From contig NZ_QWGR01000011.1 of NCBI RefSeq assembly GCF_003576475.1, positions 62,001-126,000 on the forward strand: a stretch of DNA of 64,000 bases. Direction: 5' to 3'. Below the pieces are notes generated by a model. The model had not been told where the DNA came from. It saw nothing but the letters and a program-made list of their open reading frames with translations, and searched no databases. The position numbers and the translations under genes were made by a program. The DNA is from Maribellus luteus. GTDB lineage: Bacteria; Bacteroidota; Bacteroidia; Bacteroidales; Prolixibacteraceae. Numbering within the stretch: position 1 is the stretch's first letter; the number at the start of each line of letters is the position of its first letter. This document shows positions 51,161-59,646 of the stretch, piece after piece.

Positions 51161-52153
51161 TTACGCTAATTTCGCCTCAATAATTTTTGTAAGGATTTCC
51201 CGTAAGCTTGATCCCATCGCCTCTATTTGCTGCGGGACAAAGCTCGTTCCTGTCATTCCCGGCGTGGTATTTACTTCCAGAAAATGAAACACTTCGTCTT
51301 TTAAAATGTAGTCGACACGCACAATGCCGTCGCACTCGCACAAGTGATAAATTTCGGAGGTAAGTTCCCGGCATTTTTTGGCCAGGTCTTCCGGAAGACG
51401 CGCCGGTGTTATTTCGTCGGTTACTCCGGGCGTATATTTGGCTTCGTAATCAAAAAACTCATTTTTGGGAAGTACCTCGGTTATCGGGAAAACGGTGATT
51501 TCGTTCTTGATTTTTACCGCTCCGCAGGTAAATTCCTTGCCGTCGATAAATTCTTCAACCAGGGCCTCTTCGCTTTCCTGCCAGGCTTTGTGGATGGCTG
51601 CCTCTACTTCCTCTTTCGTCTTCACTTTTGTGATACCAAAACTCGAGCCTCCGGCATTGGGTTTTACAAAAACAGGAAGGCCCAGTTTCTCCACCACAAA
51701 ATCTGCATCGATGGTGTCGCCAACGGTGTATTTCAGTGATTTGGCCATCGGAATGCCCATGCTGCGCAGGTAGTTGCTGCAAAACCACTTGTTAAAAGTA
51801 AGCGAAGATGAATGAACGTTGCACGAGGAGTAGGGAATGCCCATCAACTCGAAATAAGCCTGCAAAATTCCGTCTTCTCCAGGTGTTCCGTGAATGGTAA
51901 TGTACGCGAAGTCAAATTTGATTTTTTCGCCCTGAAACTGAAAGCTAAAATCAGATTTGTCGATGTCAGAAACTTTGTAATTGTTCTGAAAAACTTCCCA
52001 ACGGTCGTTTTGTATTTCAACCAGCCAGGGAGTGAATTTATCCGGATCAACGGCCTGCATTACATTGGCCCCGCTTTTTACCGAAACTACAAATTCCGAA
52101 GAGTTTCCGCCGGCCACAACGGCCACATTGGGTTTTGAAACTATGTTATTCAT
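51161..52153 (-). CDS. ddl: D-alanine--D-alanine ligase
   Basis: The 330-residue ATP-grasp enzyme joins two D-alanines for peptidoglycan. Marks are IHGTPGEDGILQAYFELMGIPYSSC, FVKPNAGGSSFGITKVK, EEFIDGKEFTCG and the metal site FLEVNTTPGMTGTSFVPQ. It overlaps the 3' end of rluD by 8 nt (ATGAATAA), so it is translated with it in the PASTA protein-rluD-ddl operon. The product feeds MurF-Alr encoded at 26-28.5 kb. Confidence 0.96.
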   Translation of the reverse strand: MNNIVSKPNVAVVAGGNSSEFVVSVKSGANVMQAVDPDKFTPWLVEIQNDRWEVFQNNYKVSDIDKSDFSFQFQGEKIKFDFAYITIHGTPGEDGILQAYFELMGIPYSSCNVHSSSLTFNKWFCSNYLRSMGIPMAKSLKYTVGDTIDADFVVEKLGLPVFVKPNAGGSSFGITKVKTKEEVEAAIHKAWQESEEALVEEFIDGKEFTCGAVKIKNEITVFPITEVLPKNEFFDYEAKYTPGVTDEITPARLPEDLAKKCRELTSEIYHLCECDGIVRVDYILKDEVFHFLEVNTTPGMTGTSFVPQQIEAMGSSLREILTKIIEAKLA

Positions 52154-53192
52154 TTCTGTTTGCTATATAATTTTCCCATTTTTCTACTGCCTGTGCCATG
52201 TCTTCAGGCAATTCTGAGTTGAACGACATTTTTTCTCCGCTGGTGGGGTGAATAAATCCGAGAGTTTTGGCATGAAGCGCCTGCCGGGGAAGTATTTTGA
52301 AGCAATTCTGTACAAACTGCCGGTATTTCGAAAAGGTAGTTCCCCTTAATATCTGATCGCCACCGTAGTTGGAGTCGTTGAATAAAGTATGATTAATGTA
52401 CTTCATGTGGACCCTTATCTGGTGCGTTCTTCCGGTTTCAAGGCGGCACTCAATCAACGAAACATACCCGATTCGCTTTAACACCCGGTAATGCGTAACG
52501 GCCGGTTTGCCATAATCGCCTTCCGGAAATACCGTAAACACCTGGCGGTTGTTCAGGCTGCGGCCAATGTTGCCGGTAACGGTACCTTCGTCGTCTTTTA
52601 CATTTCCCCATACAAGGGCATGGTAAAGGCGTTCGCTTGTTTTATCAAAAAACTGACGGGCCAGATGGATTTTGGCGTGTTCGGTTTTTGCCACCACCAG
52701 CAAACCCGAAGTATCTTTGTCGATGCGGTGCACCAACCCCGGACGCGGATCTTCGCTGTTAAACAACGGCAGGTCTTTAAAATAATAGGCCAGTGCGTTT
52801 ACCAGTGTTCCCGAGTAGTTTCCATGCCCCGGGTGAACCACCAAACCGGCGGGTTTATTGATCACGATCAGCTGGTCGTCTTCGTAAACAATGTCGAGCG
52901 GAATATCTTCGGGAATGATCTTTAACTCACGCCTCGGATAATCCATTACGATCTGAATATCGTCGTTGGGCTTTACCTTGTAGTTGGATTTTACTGCTTC
53001 TCCGTTTACCCGGATATTGCCTGCATCGGCAGCGGCCTGGATGCGGCTTCGCGATGAGTTCTCAATCCGGTTCGATAAAAACTTATCAATGCGAACAGCC
53101 GATTGGCCTGCGTCAACCGACAGACGAAAATGTTCGTAAAGACCACCTTCCTCTTCTTCTAATTCTTCGTTATCTTCTATGTAATCCGTCAT
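52146..53192 (-). CDS. rluD: RluA-family 23S rRNA pseudouridine synthase (RluD-like)
   Basis: The 348-residue protein has an N-terminal S4 RNA-binding domain (VRIDKFLSNRIENSSRSRIQAAADAG, about 25-95) and the catalytic domain with LVHRIDKDTSGLLVVAKT containing the nucleophile aspartate, and LIECRLETGRTHQIRVHMKYINH. RluD makes pseudouridines in helix 69 of 23S rRNA; the exact RluA subfamily is inferred. It lies 5 nt after the PASTA protein gene and overlaps ddl by 8 nt. Confidence 0.9.
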   Translation of the reverse strand: MTDYIEDNEELEEEEGGLYEHFRLSVDAGQSAVRIDKFLSNRIENSSRSRIQAAADAGNIRVNGEAVKSNYKVKPNDDIQIVMDYPRRELKIIPEDIPLDIVYEDDQLIVINKPAGLVVHPGHGNYSGTLVNALAYYFKDLPLFNSEDPRPGLVHRIDKDTSGLLVVAKTEHAKIHLARQFFDKTSERLYHALVWGNVKDDEGTVTGNIGRSLNNRQVFTVFPEGDYGKPAVTHYRVLKRIGYVSLIECRLETGRTHQIRVHMKYINHTLFNDSNYGGDQILRGTTFSKYRQFVQNCFKILPRQALHAKTLGFIHPTSGEKMSFNSELPEDMAQAVEKWENYIANRNE

Positions 53193-53197
53193 ATATC

Positions 53198-54004
53198 TTA
53201 TTGTTCTATGGCCTCGTCGCTTGTTAATTTTTCGTTGTCAACGGTTAGCCAAAGGTCGACTGAACTTCCCAGGTAAACTTTTTGCACCAAACGGCTGTCG
53301 GGCATTTGTTTCCATATCCGGGCGTTCAGCGTGTCTTCTTTTGTTGTGATGGAATGATCGTAAATAACCACTCCCATATTTAGCCGGGCGTTGGTAAGCG
53401 CCAAACGTGCATCGTCGATAAACATTCCGTTCAGGTTAGGCAGAATGGTCTCCATATTTCCGCGGCTTTGTCCCACCACCAGTACAACCGAACTTCCTTT
53501 CTCCAAACGGTCTCCTTCCGCCAATTCCTTTTCGTTCTGAAAGGCATTCAGTACCAGGTCGGTGTATTCCGACGGCTGGTAGGAAATACTGTCGATGGTT
53601 AACCCGCAGTTCTCGAGCAATACCTGCGCCTGCCGAAACGAAATATCGGTAAGTTTTGGAATTGTCACCATTTCTGCCTCGCTGGCATTAATGGTCAGGT
53701 AGATCAAGCGGCCTTCCTTTACCTGTTGGTTGGCTTTGGGCACCTGGTCGACCACTGCTCCCGGGCTAACGTTTTTGTCGTACACCGAATCGAGCAGTTC
53801 AACTTTTAACAGGCTGGCCTCGGCAACTTGTTTTGCTTCGTCGTAAGTCATCCCCGATAAATCTGGAACACTGTAAGAAATGCCGTGGTGCGTGTAGCTT
53901 TTAAGGCTGCTGAGGGTAATGGCCGTAAGCGCTGCTACCAGTACAACAGCAATAAGCAAATTGATCCAGAAGATCCGGCTGATCAAGAATTTTTTAAGAC
54001 TCAT
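53198..54004 (-). CDS. PASTA-domain membrane protein
   Basis: The 268-residue protein has one N-terminal membrane helix (about 12-31, IFWINLLIAVVLVAALTAITL) and then three periplasmic PASTA domains (about 40-107, 108-178 and 180-250), seen as VPDLSGMTYDEAKQVAEAS, IPKLTDISFRQAQVLLENCG and LPNLNGMFIDDARLALTNA. PASTA domains bind peptidoglycan or beta-lactam-like ligands. There is no kinase domain, unlike PknB. Being first in an operon with ddl suggests a cell-wall role. Confidence 0.9.
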   Translation of the reverse strand: MSLKKFLISRIFWINLLIAVVLVAALTAITLSSLKSYTHHGISYSVPDLSGMTYDEAKQVAEASLLKVELLDSVYDKNVSPGAVVDQVPKANQQVKEGRLIYLTINASEAEMVTIPKLTDISFRQAQVLLENCGLTIDSISYQPSEYTDLVLNAFQNEKELAEGDRLEKGSSVVLVVGQSRGNMETILPNLNGMFIDDARLALTNARLNMGVVIYDHSITTKEDTLNARIWKQMPDSRLVQKVYLGSSVDLWLTVDNEKLTSDEAIEQ

Positions 54005-54213
54005 ACCTGTTTTTGTCGATCTGTATTAAGGAAACAAAAATAAGTCAAAAAAAGTATGTTGAAAGGAAATTGTCGGGGAAAGCGTGATGAAAATTCCGAT
54101 AAGCTTAATACGTGAAGTTTTTTGCCGGAGGAAACGATTGCAGATACCCATAAACACGAAAAGGTAAAGGAATAAATCCTTTACCTTCCCGTCAAAATCT
54201 TTGAAGATATTAA

Positions 54214-54372
54214 TTATCTTTTGTGTCTCGGTTCGTCCGAAACAGTCAGTTTTTTCCGGCCTTTGGCTCTACGGGCTTTCAATACTTTCCGGCCATTAGC
54301 CGTAGACATTCTTTCTCTAAACCCGTGTTTGTTTTTTCTTTTCCTGTTAGATGGTTGAAATGTGCGTTTCAT
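54214..54372 (-). CDS. rpmH: 50S ribosomal protein L34
   Basis: The 52-residue, very basic protein reads [18 protein letters not shown] and continues with [24 protein letters not shown], the universal L34 signature, with a short acidic-to-basic tail ending RHKR. It belongs to the large ribosomal subunit. The gene has its own strong promoter. The usual neighbours dnaA, rnpA and yidC are not adjacent, as is common in Bacteroidota. Confidence 0.97.
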   Translation of the reverse strand: MKRTFQPSNRKRKNKHGFRERMSTANGRKVLKARRAKGRKKLTVSDEPRHKR

Positions 54373-54413
54373 TTCTATAAAGTTTTACTTGTTATTTCTA
54401 AAATTTCGGACTG

Positions 54414-54444
54414 CAAAAATAGTCTTTTTTTTATTTCCTCCAAA
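54414..54444 (-). promoter_or_regulatory. Promoter of rpmH
   Basis: On the minus strand a TTTG -33 box (54441-54444), a 19-nt spacer and TATTTTTG (54421-54414) match the Bacteroidota consensus exactly. The predicted start leaves a leader of about 35-40 nt. Confidence 0.85.
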
Positions 54445-54508
54445 ACTAAGCTGTATTTTTCGGCGAAATTAATCCTGATGTGTTTAAAGTTCAGTAACAG
54501 CTTCTTAT

Positions 54509-54877
54509 CTATTTCGAAAAGATAAGTTTAACGGCTACCAGGATCATTAAAACTCCAAACAGCTTCCGAAGGGTTTTGTCGGAGATGTGAAGCGTGAAAT
54601 GCGAACCGAGGTAAGCGCCCACCACAAACGTAAGAGAAAGCACCAGCGCAATCTTCCAGTTTACATAGCCGGCTTTCCAGTAGTTCCAGGCTGCCAGAAT
54701 GCCAACGGGAGGCAGCATGAAAGCCAGGCTGGTACCTTGCGCTTCGTGTTGTGATATTCCGATAATGAATACCAGCGCGGGAATGACAATTATGGCGCCG
54801 CCGATCCCAAAAACTCCGGACAATACTCCTGAAAATAACCCGATTAGAATGAGGATGATTAATTGTCCAATGGTCAT
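54509..54877 (-). CDS. Half-size TauE/SafE family membrane protein
   Basis: The 122-residue protein has four hydrophobic segments, starting LIILILIGLFSGVLSGVFGIGGAIIVIPALVF, the N-terminal half-motif of TauE/SafE sulfite/organosulfonate exporters, which are usually about 250 residues. It ends properly (KLFGVLMILVAVKLIFSK), so it is a genuine half-size form that would need to pair as a dimer. It lies 10 nt after the response regulator gene, as third gene of that operon. Substrate unknown. Confidence 0.85.
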   Translation of the reverse strand: MTIGQLIILILIGLFSGVLSGVFGIGGAIIVIPALVFIIGISQHEAQGTSLAFMLPPVGILAAWNYWKAGYVNWKIALVLSLTFVVGAYLGSHFTLHISDKTLRKLFGVLMILVAVKLIFSK

Positions 54878-54887
54878 GATAATAAAT

Positions 54888-55601
54888 TTATTGATCGTCC
54901 TGTTTCACGGAGAAACGAAATCCGATGCCGTGCAGGTTGGTGATTTTTACTGCCGGATCGTCTTTAAAATATTTGCGAAGCCGCGAAATAAAAACATCAA
55001 GACTTCGACCTAAAAAATAGTCATCCGATCCCCAAACTTCTTCCAGTATCTCATTTCGGCTTAGAACTTTGTTGGGGTGCTCGGCAAAATAACGTATTAG
55101 TTCAGCTTCTTTTAACGTAAGATTGCGCGTTTCGTTACCAATACTTAGTGAAAGGTCTTCGGGGTGAAAGCTAAATTTCCCGATTTGCATAAACCCGTCG
55201 TTCGCCGGTTTCAGGAAAGGCTGCGAATGGCTGCGTCGAAGAAAGATCCTGATTTTCAGTAAAAGCTCTTCCATACTAAAGGGCTTGGGAATGTAGTCGT
55301 CGCCGCCAATGGTGAGGCCTTTTATTTTGTCTTCGGTCATGCTTCGGGCTGTCAGAAAAATGATCGGAACCTGGTCGTTTTGTGCACGGATTTTTTCGGC
55401 CACCCGGAACCCGTCAATTTTAGGAAGCATTACATCGAGGATGATCAGGTCGAAGCTTTCCTGTTTAAAAAGCTGCAAGGCAATTTCCCCGTCTTCGGCT
55501 GCCGTTACTCTGAAACTGTTTTGCTCCAGGTTGTCTTTTACGATGAAACGCAAAGCTTCGTCGTCTTCTACCAATAAAATTCTAAAGGCTGTTTCACTCA
55601 T
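54888..55601 (-). CDS. OmpR-type response regulator
   Basis: Start at ATG 55601 (237 residues) is 1 nt after the kinase stop and gives the normal beginning MSETAFRILLVEDDEALRF. The receiver's phospho-acceptor is D56 (FDLIILDVMLPKIDG), with conserved T and K in IFLTARS and YIPKPFSMEEL. The C-terminal winged-helix domain ends with LDVFISRLRKYFKDDPAVKITNLHGIGFRF. It pairs with the upstream histidine kinase. Target genes unknown. Confidence 0.93.
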   Translation of the reverse strand: MSETAFRILLVEDDEALRFIVKDNLEQNSFRVTAAEDGEIALQLFKQESFDLIILDVMLPKIDGFRVAEKIRAQNDQVPIIFLTARSMTEDKIKGLTIGGDDYIPKPFSMEELLLKIRIFLRRSHSQPFLKPANDGFMQIGKFSFHPEDLSLSIGNETRNLTLKEAELIRYFAEHPNKVLSRNEILEEVWGSDDYFLGRSLDVFISRLRKYFKDDPAVKITNLHGIGFRFSVKQDDQ

Positions 55602-55602
55602 T

Positions 55603-56868
55603 TTATGCGCTAATAATGATCGTAAAAATACTTCCTCCCGTTGGATTTTCACTCACGTGAATTTTCCAGTGATGGGCTTTAACAATTTTATAAACGTAAT
55701 CGAGGCCAAGCCCGAATCCTTTTACGTTGTGAACATTCCCTGTAGGAACACGGTAGAATTTCCTGAAGATTTTCTTCCGGTATTCTTTGGGAATTCCAAT
55801 GCCATTGTCGGCAAAACTCAACACCCATTGTTTTTTACTCCGGGTCAAAGTTATGACCATTTGAGGAGTGGTCTCGCAATATTTTACGGCGTTTTCGAGA
55901 ATGTTGCTGAGCAAATTGGCAAAATGAAATTTATCGGCACTGATGGTGGGGTTTAATTCATCAAAATTGATTTCGATGTGCAGTTTTTGCCCGTTGTCGC
56001 TTTGACGGAACAGTTCGCAGTTTTTGTCAATGAACGATTTCAGTTCAATGACTTCGCGGTTTAGTTTTATCCTGCTTTTTTCGAGCGAGGCAAGGTTCAG
56101 TACCTTTTCTACGTTCTTCATCAGCCGGGCATTTTGATCCTGAATAATTCGCGCGTATTGGTGCAGGCGTGCCGGAGTTTCTGTAATATTTTCTTCGGTG
56201 AGCACTTTGGCCGACAAGGCAATCGACGAAATAGGGGTTTTTAGTTCGTGCGTGAGGTTATTGATAAAGCTTTTCTGTACTTCGGACAGCTGACGCTGGC
56301 GGATAATTACCGACAAAGTATAACCAAAAAAGAAAACCACCAGTACCAAAAGCCCGGTCATAAAATACCAGATCGAAAGCCGTGAACTGAAATAGGCTTT
56401 GCGGTCGGCAAAATGAATGGCAAAATAGTAGGTGTAATCTTCGTTGGTGGGAAAAGAATAGGCCGATGTAAGAACATCTCCGGTGGCAGTCACCAGAGTG
56501 CCTTCTTCCATTTGTTCTTCCTGCGGATTAAAAAGTGCAAATTCAAATCCATAATATATGTCGTGTTTTTTTAGCTGCTCCTCCAGGTTGTTCATCAGCA
56601 GTTCCTTGTCGAAAAGCACCCCCACATTTACCAGGTAGGTATTGTCCGAAATCATTTCAACGGGAGTAATGCTTTCAAAATTGGAAGTGGTTCCGGTGGC
56701 CAGCATAATCTGCCAGGCTACCTCTTTTAGCGCTACGCTGGCGCTTTCTGTAAATTGTTTTTCAGATAACTGGTAAGAATAGCGGATAAAGGCAAACTGA
56801 ATCAGGAAAACCCCGGCAATGGAAACGGTAGCCAGCAGAATAATATATTTCAGAGTTTTGCCTTTCAT
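55603..56868 (-). CDS. Membrane sensor histidine kinase
   Basis: The 421-residue kinase has membrane helices at about 8-28 and 174-196 around a ~145-residue extracytoplasmic sensor. The phospho-accepting histidine is H207 in FINNLTHELKTPISSIALS. The ATPase domain has the N box NILENAVKYCE, G1 FADNGIGIPKEYRKKIFRKFYR and G2 VKGFGLGLDYVYKIVKAH. There is no HAMP domain. It is the first gene of the kinase-regulator-TauE operon; the sensor domain belongs to no recognised family. Confidence 0.93.
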   Translation of the reverse strand: MKGKTLKYIILLATVSIAGVFLIQFAFIRYSYQLSEKQFTESASVALKEVAWQIMLATGTTSNFESITPVEMISDNTYLVNVGVLFDKELLMNNLEEQLKKHDIYYGFEFALFNPQEEQMEEGTLVTATGDVLTSAYSFPTNEDYTYYFAIHFADRKAYFSSRLSIWYFMTGLLVLVVFFFGYTLSVIIRQRQLSEVQKSFINNLTHELKTPISSIALSAKVLTEENITETPARLHQYARIIQDQNARLMKNVEKVLNLASLEKSRIKLNREVIELKSFIDKNCELFRQSDNGQKLHIEINFDELNPTISADKFHFANLLSNILENAVKYCETTPQMVITLTRSKKQWVLSFADNGIGIPKEYRKKIFRKFYRVPTGNVHNVKGFGLGLDYVYKIVKAHHWKIHVSENPTGGSIFTIIISA

Positions 56869-56988
56869 TTATCAGTTGGGTATTGGCACATGAACGAAAC
56901 TACTAATTTTTGCCCCGGGATTTGCCCGGTTAACAACTCATTAACAAAATATTGGGCTTGATTAACAGCCATTGCGCGAAACGCTTCC

Positions 56989-56996
56989 TACCTTTG
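56989..56996 (+). promoter_or_regulatory. Predicted -7 box upstream of the DUF1573 gene
   Basis: TACCTTTG is an exact TAnnTTTG match, 43 nt before ATG 57040. No good -33 box at 19-21 nt. Confidence 0.5.
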
Positions 56997-57039
56997 TTTG
57001 ACAGAAACGCTTATAGCTGACAAATTTAAAATATTTATT

Positions 57040-58134
57040 ATGAAAAAGATTTTACAATTGCTGACTGTTTTCGCGTTGGTTATTGCTTGTAATTTTGCAA
57101 TGGCACAGGGGAAAGCAAAAATTGTATTCGATGAAATGGAGCATAATTTTGGCTCTTTCAAAGAAGCAGACGGTGTGCAAACCACCACATTCAAATTTAA
57201 AAACAGCGGAGATGTGCCATTGGTGTTGTCCAATGTGCGTGCTTCGTGTGGATGTACAACTCCGAAATATACCCGTGAGCCGGTTGCTCCGGGCGAGAGT
57301 GGTACCATCGATGTGAGCTACAACCCAAAGAACCGTCCGGGCTCTTTCAATAAAACGGTGACGGTTAGTTCGAATGCCGAAAATGCAACCGTTGTTCTGA
57401 AAATATCAGGAACAGTTGCTCAGCGTGAAAAAACACTGGCCGAAGAGTATCCCAGAACCATTGGTGAACTGCGTGTAAAAACCAACTATGTTTCGTTTGC
57501 CAAATTGAAAATGGGTGAAACAGCCACGCAAGAGCTGGAGTTGGTTAACGATACCGACAAACCCATTGAAGTAGGTTTTCGTACGGTTCCCGGTCACCTG
57601 ACTGCAAAGGTGGAGCCTTCCACCATTCCTGCACATAGCAAAGGGAATTTGATTGTGACCTATGATTCAAAGAAAGTGGATGAATATGGATTTACTTCGC
57701 ACCGGATTTACCTGTCGTTAAACGGAAGCAACGATTATAAAAACTCGGTGGGCGTAAGTGCTACCATCGAAGAAGATTTTTCAGTCCTGACACCCGAACA
57801 GCTGGCCAATGCGCCCGTTGCAGCTTTCGAGCCAACTTCGTTTGATTTTGGCGACATGAAACAGGGAGATAAAAAATCGCATACTTTTCAGCTGACCAAT
57901 AACGGAAAATCTGAGTTGCTGATCCGCCGGGTACGTTCATCGTGCGGATGTACCGCAGTTGCTCCATCCAAAAAAGTAATTGCACCCGGAGAAACAGCTC
58001 CGATCGAAGTTACATTTGATTCGAGAGGAAAACGTGGCCGTCAAAGTAAGTCGATTACCGTTATTACCAACGATCCTAAAAATCCGACTGCAACTTTGCG
58101 TGTGTCAAGCAATATAATTACCACTGCCGGTTAA
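57040..58134 (+). CDS. Exported DUF1573 protein with two CGC motifs
   Basis: Start at ATG 57040 (364 residues) gives a signal peptide ending FAMA (residue 22). It has three immunoglobulin-like domains of about 110 residues. The first and last carry the DUF1573 signature, RASCGCTTP (C70, C72) and RSSCGCTAV (C302, C304); the middle one lacks it. This domain is frequent in Bacteroidota periplasmic proteins, and its role is unknown. The paired cysteines could bind metal or form disulfides. Divergent from the histidine kinase; a terminator follows. Confidence 0.88.
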   Translation: MKKILQLLTVFALVIACNFAMAQGKAKIVFDEMEHNFGSFKEADGVQTTTFKFKNSGDVPLVLSNVRASCGCTTPKYTREPVAPGESGTIDVSYNPKNRPGSFNKTVTVSSNAENATVVLKISGTVAQREKTLAEEYPRTIGELRVKTNYVSFAKLKMGETATQELELVNDTDKPIEVGFRTVPGHLTAKVEPSTIPAHSKGNLIVTYDSKKVDEYGFTSHRIYLSLNGSNDYKNSVGVSATIEEDFSVLTPEQLANAPVAAFEPTSFDFGDMKQGDKKSHTFQLTNNGKSELLIRRVRSSCGCTAVAPSKKVIAPGETAPIEVTFDSRGKRGRQSKSITVITNDPKNPTATLRVSSNIITTAG

Positions 58135-58158
58135 GCATAATTGATGTTAATAATAATT

Positions 58159-58198
58159 CGAGGGTGTTGGAGATTCTGTCTTCAGCACCTTCTTTTTT
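58159..58198 (+). terminator. Intrinsic terminator after the DUF1573 gene
   Basis: GAGGGTG and CACCTTC with inner TG-AGA/TCT-CA pairing form an imperfect stem around TTCTG, followed by six T. Confidence 0.75.
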
Positions 58199-58259
58199 AT
58201 GCCGGAACGGGAAACTGCGTTTATTTATAGTATTTTTGAGGGCATAACAAACAATACAG

Positions 58260-59378
58260 ATGACAGAAAAGAAGGATTTACACCACCATGTTGAGAATGA
58301 TCCGGCTTTTAAAGGATTAGCGGTAAATGCCGGAATTGAACAACCCAACGTTGTGAACGACGATTCAATCAAACGTTTTTTGAATAAAAAAAGAAGGCTT
58401 TTGCCTGCAGAAGAATACGTAAAAGGTATTCTGGAAGGAAATATTACTTTGCTGAGTAAAGCGGTGACTTTGGTTGAAAGTTCCAAACGGGAACATCAGC
58501 AAATTGCACAGGAGATTATCAAAGAGTGCCTGCCTTACAGCGGAAAGTCAATTCGTGTGGGGATTACAGGTGTACCCGGAGTAGGGAAAAGCACCTTTAT
58601 TGAAGCGATGGGAAGCTACATCACTTCCCGGGGGGGCAAGCTGGCTGTACTGGCAATCGACCCCAGCAGCGAACGCTCAAAAGGAAGTATTTTAGGCGAT
58701 AAAACCCGGATGGAGGAGTTATCGGGCGACAAAAATGCTTACATCCGTCCCAGCCCGTCGGCAGGATCGCTTGGCGGTGTGGCCCGAAAAACCCGGGAAA
58801 CGATTATTTTGTGTGAAGCAGCGGGGTTCGATCATATTTTTATTGAAACCGTAGGCGTAGGGCAAAGTGAGACTGCAGTGCATTCCATGACCGATTTTTT
58901 CCTGTTGCTGATGCTGGCCGGTGCCGGCGACGAACTTCAGGGAATCAAGCGAGGGATTATGGAAATGGCCGACCTGATTGCCATTAATAAAGCAGATGGA
59001 AACAACCTCGAAAAGGCAGAAATTGCCAAAGTGCAGTACCGAAATGCTATTCACCTGTTCCCCTCCAAGGATTCGGAATGGGCACCTCAGGTGTTGACTT
59101 GTTCAGCTTTCAATAAAATAGGGATAGAAGCTATTTGGGAGCAAGTGGAGAAGTACAAAAAGCTGACGCTTGATTCAGGTTATTTTCATCAGTTAAGAAA
59201 TTCCCAGGCTACTTACTGGATGCACGAAACCATTGAGGAACAGTTGCGGAGAAATTTTTATGATCATCCGGAAATAAAAGAGAAATTAAAGGTGTTGGAG
59301 AATTATGTGCGAAACGATGCCATGAGTTCTTTTGTTGCAGCCGGCGAATTACTCGAAATGTACTCGAAATTAAAATAA
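58260..59378 (+). CDS. meaB: Methylmalonyl-CoA mutase-associated GTPase MeaB
   Basis: The 372-residue G3E GTPase is a chaperone that protects and reloads B12-dependent methylmalonyl-CoA mutase. The P-loop is GVPGVGKS (104-111). Further marks are LAIDPSSERSKGSILGDKTRM, IRPSPSAGSLGGVARKTRE, FIETVGVGQSE and the guanine motif NKAD. The mutase genes are not in the window. The gene fits with the methylmalonyl-type carboxylase at 11.2-13.1 kb. A -7 box (TATTTTTG, 58231-58238) lies upstream, and a weak hairpin (59379-59404) lies after the stop. Confidence 0.95.
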   Translation: MTEKKDLHHHVENDPAFKGLAVNAGIEQPNVVNDDSIKRFLNKKRRLLPAEEYVKGILEGNITLLSKAVTLVESSKREHQQIAQEIIKECLPYSGKSIRVGITGVPGVGKSTFIEAMGSYITSRGGKLAVLAIDPSSERSKGSILGDKTRMEELSGDKNAYIRPSPSAGSLGGVARKTRETIILCEAAGFDHIFIETVGVGQSETAVHSMTDFFLLLMLAGAGDELQGIKRGIMEMADLIAINKADGNNLEKAEIAKVQYRNAIHLFPSKDSEWAPQVLTCSAFNKIGIEAIWEQVEKYKKLTLDSGYFHQLRNSQATYWMHETIEEQLRRNFYDHPEIKEKLKVLENYVRNDAMSSFVAAGELLEMYSKLK

Positions 59379-59646
59379 AGACCGCTTTGTTTCGGCGCGG
59401 TTTTCTGTTTTGACAACGAATGCTGGTTTTATAATTTTGAACGAATGGCTACCCGTACAGTACAGGATTCTGAAATGTTTGAAAAGCCTTAGATTTGGAA
59501 AACCTTTCGGGAATAGAGGTGTTATTATAACTTAAAAATCAAAATTCAGGGAACAGACAGTGTATAACATCTTTTTATGATATCCGCGAAGGAGAGTAAA
59601 AATGAAGTTTCAATAGAAAAAACCATAGAAATAAAAAATAATTAAA

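Noticed and set aside
59577-59645. 22-codon frame before lpdA (starts MISAKESKNEV)
   Set aside because: Too short, AT-rich and without supporting signal or known family.
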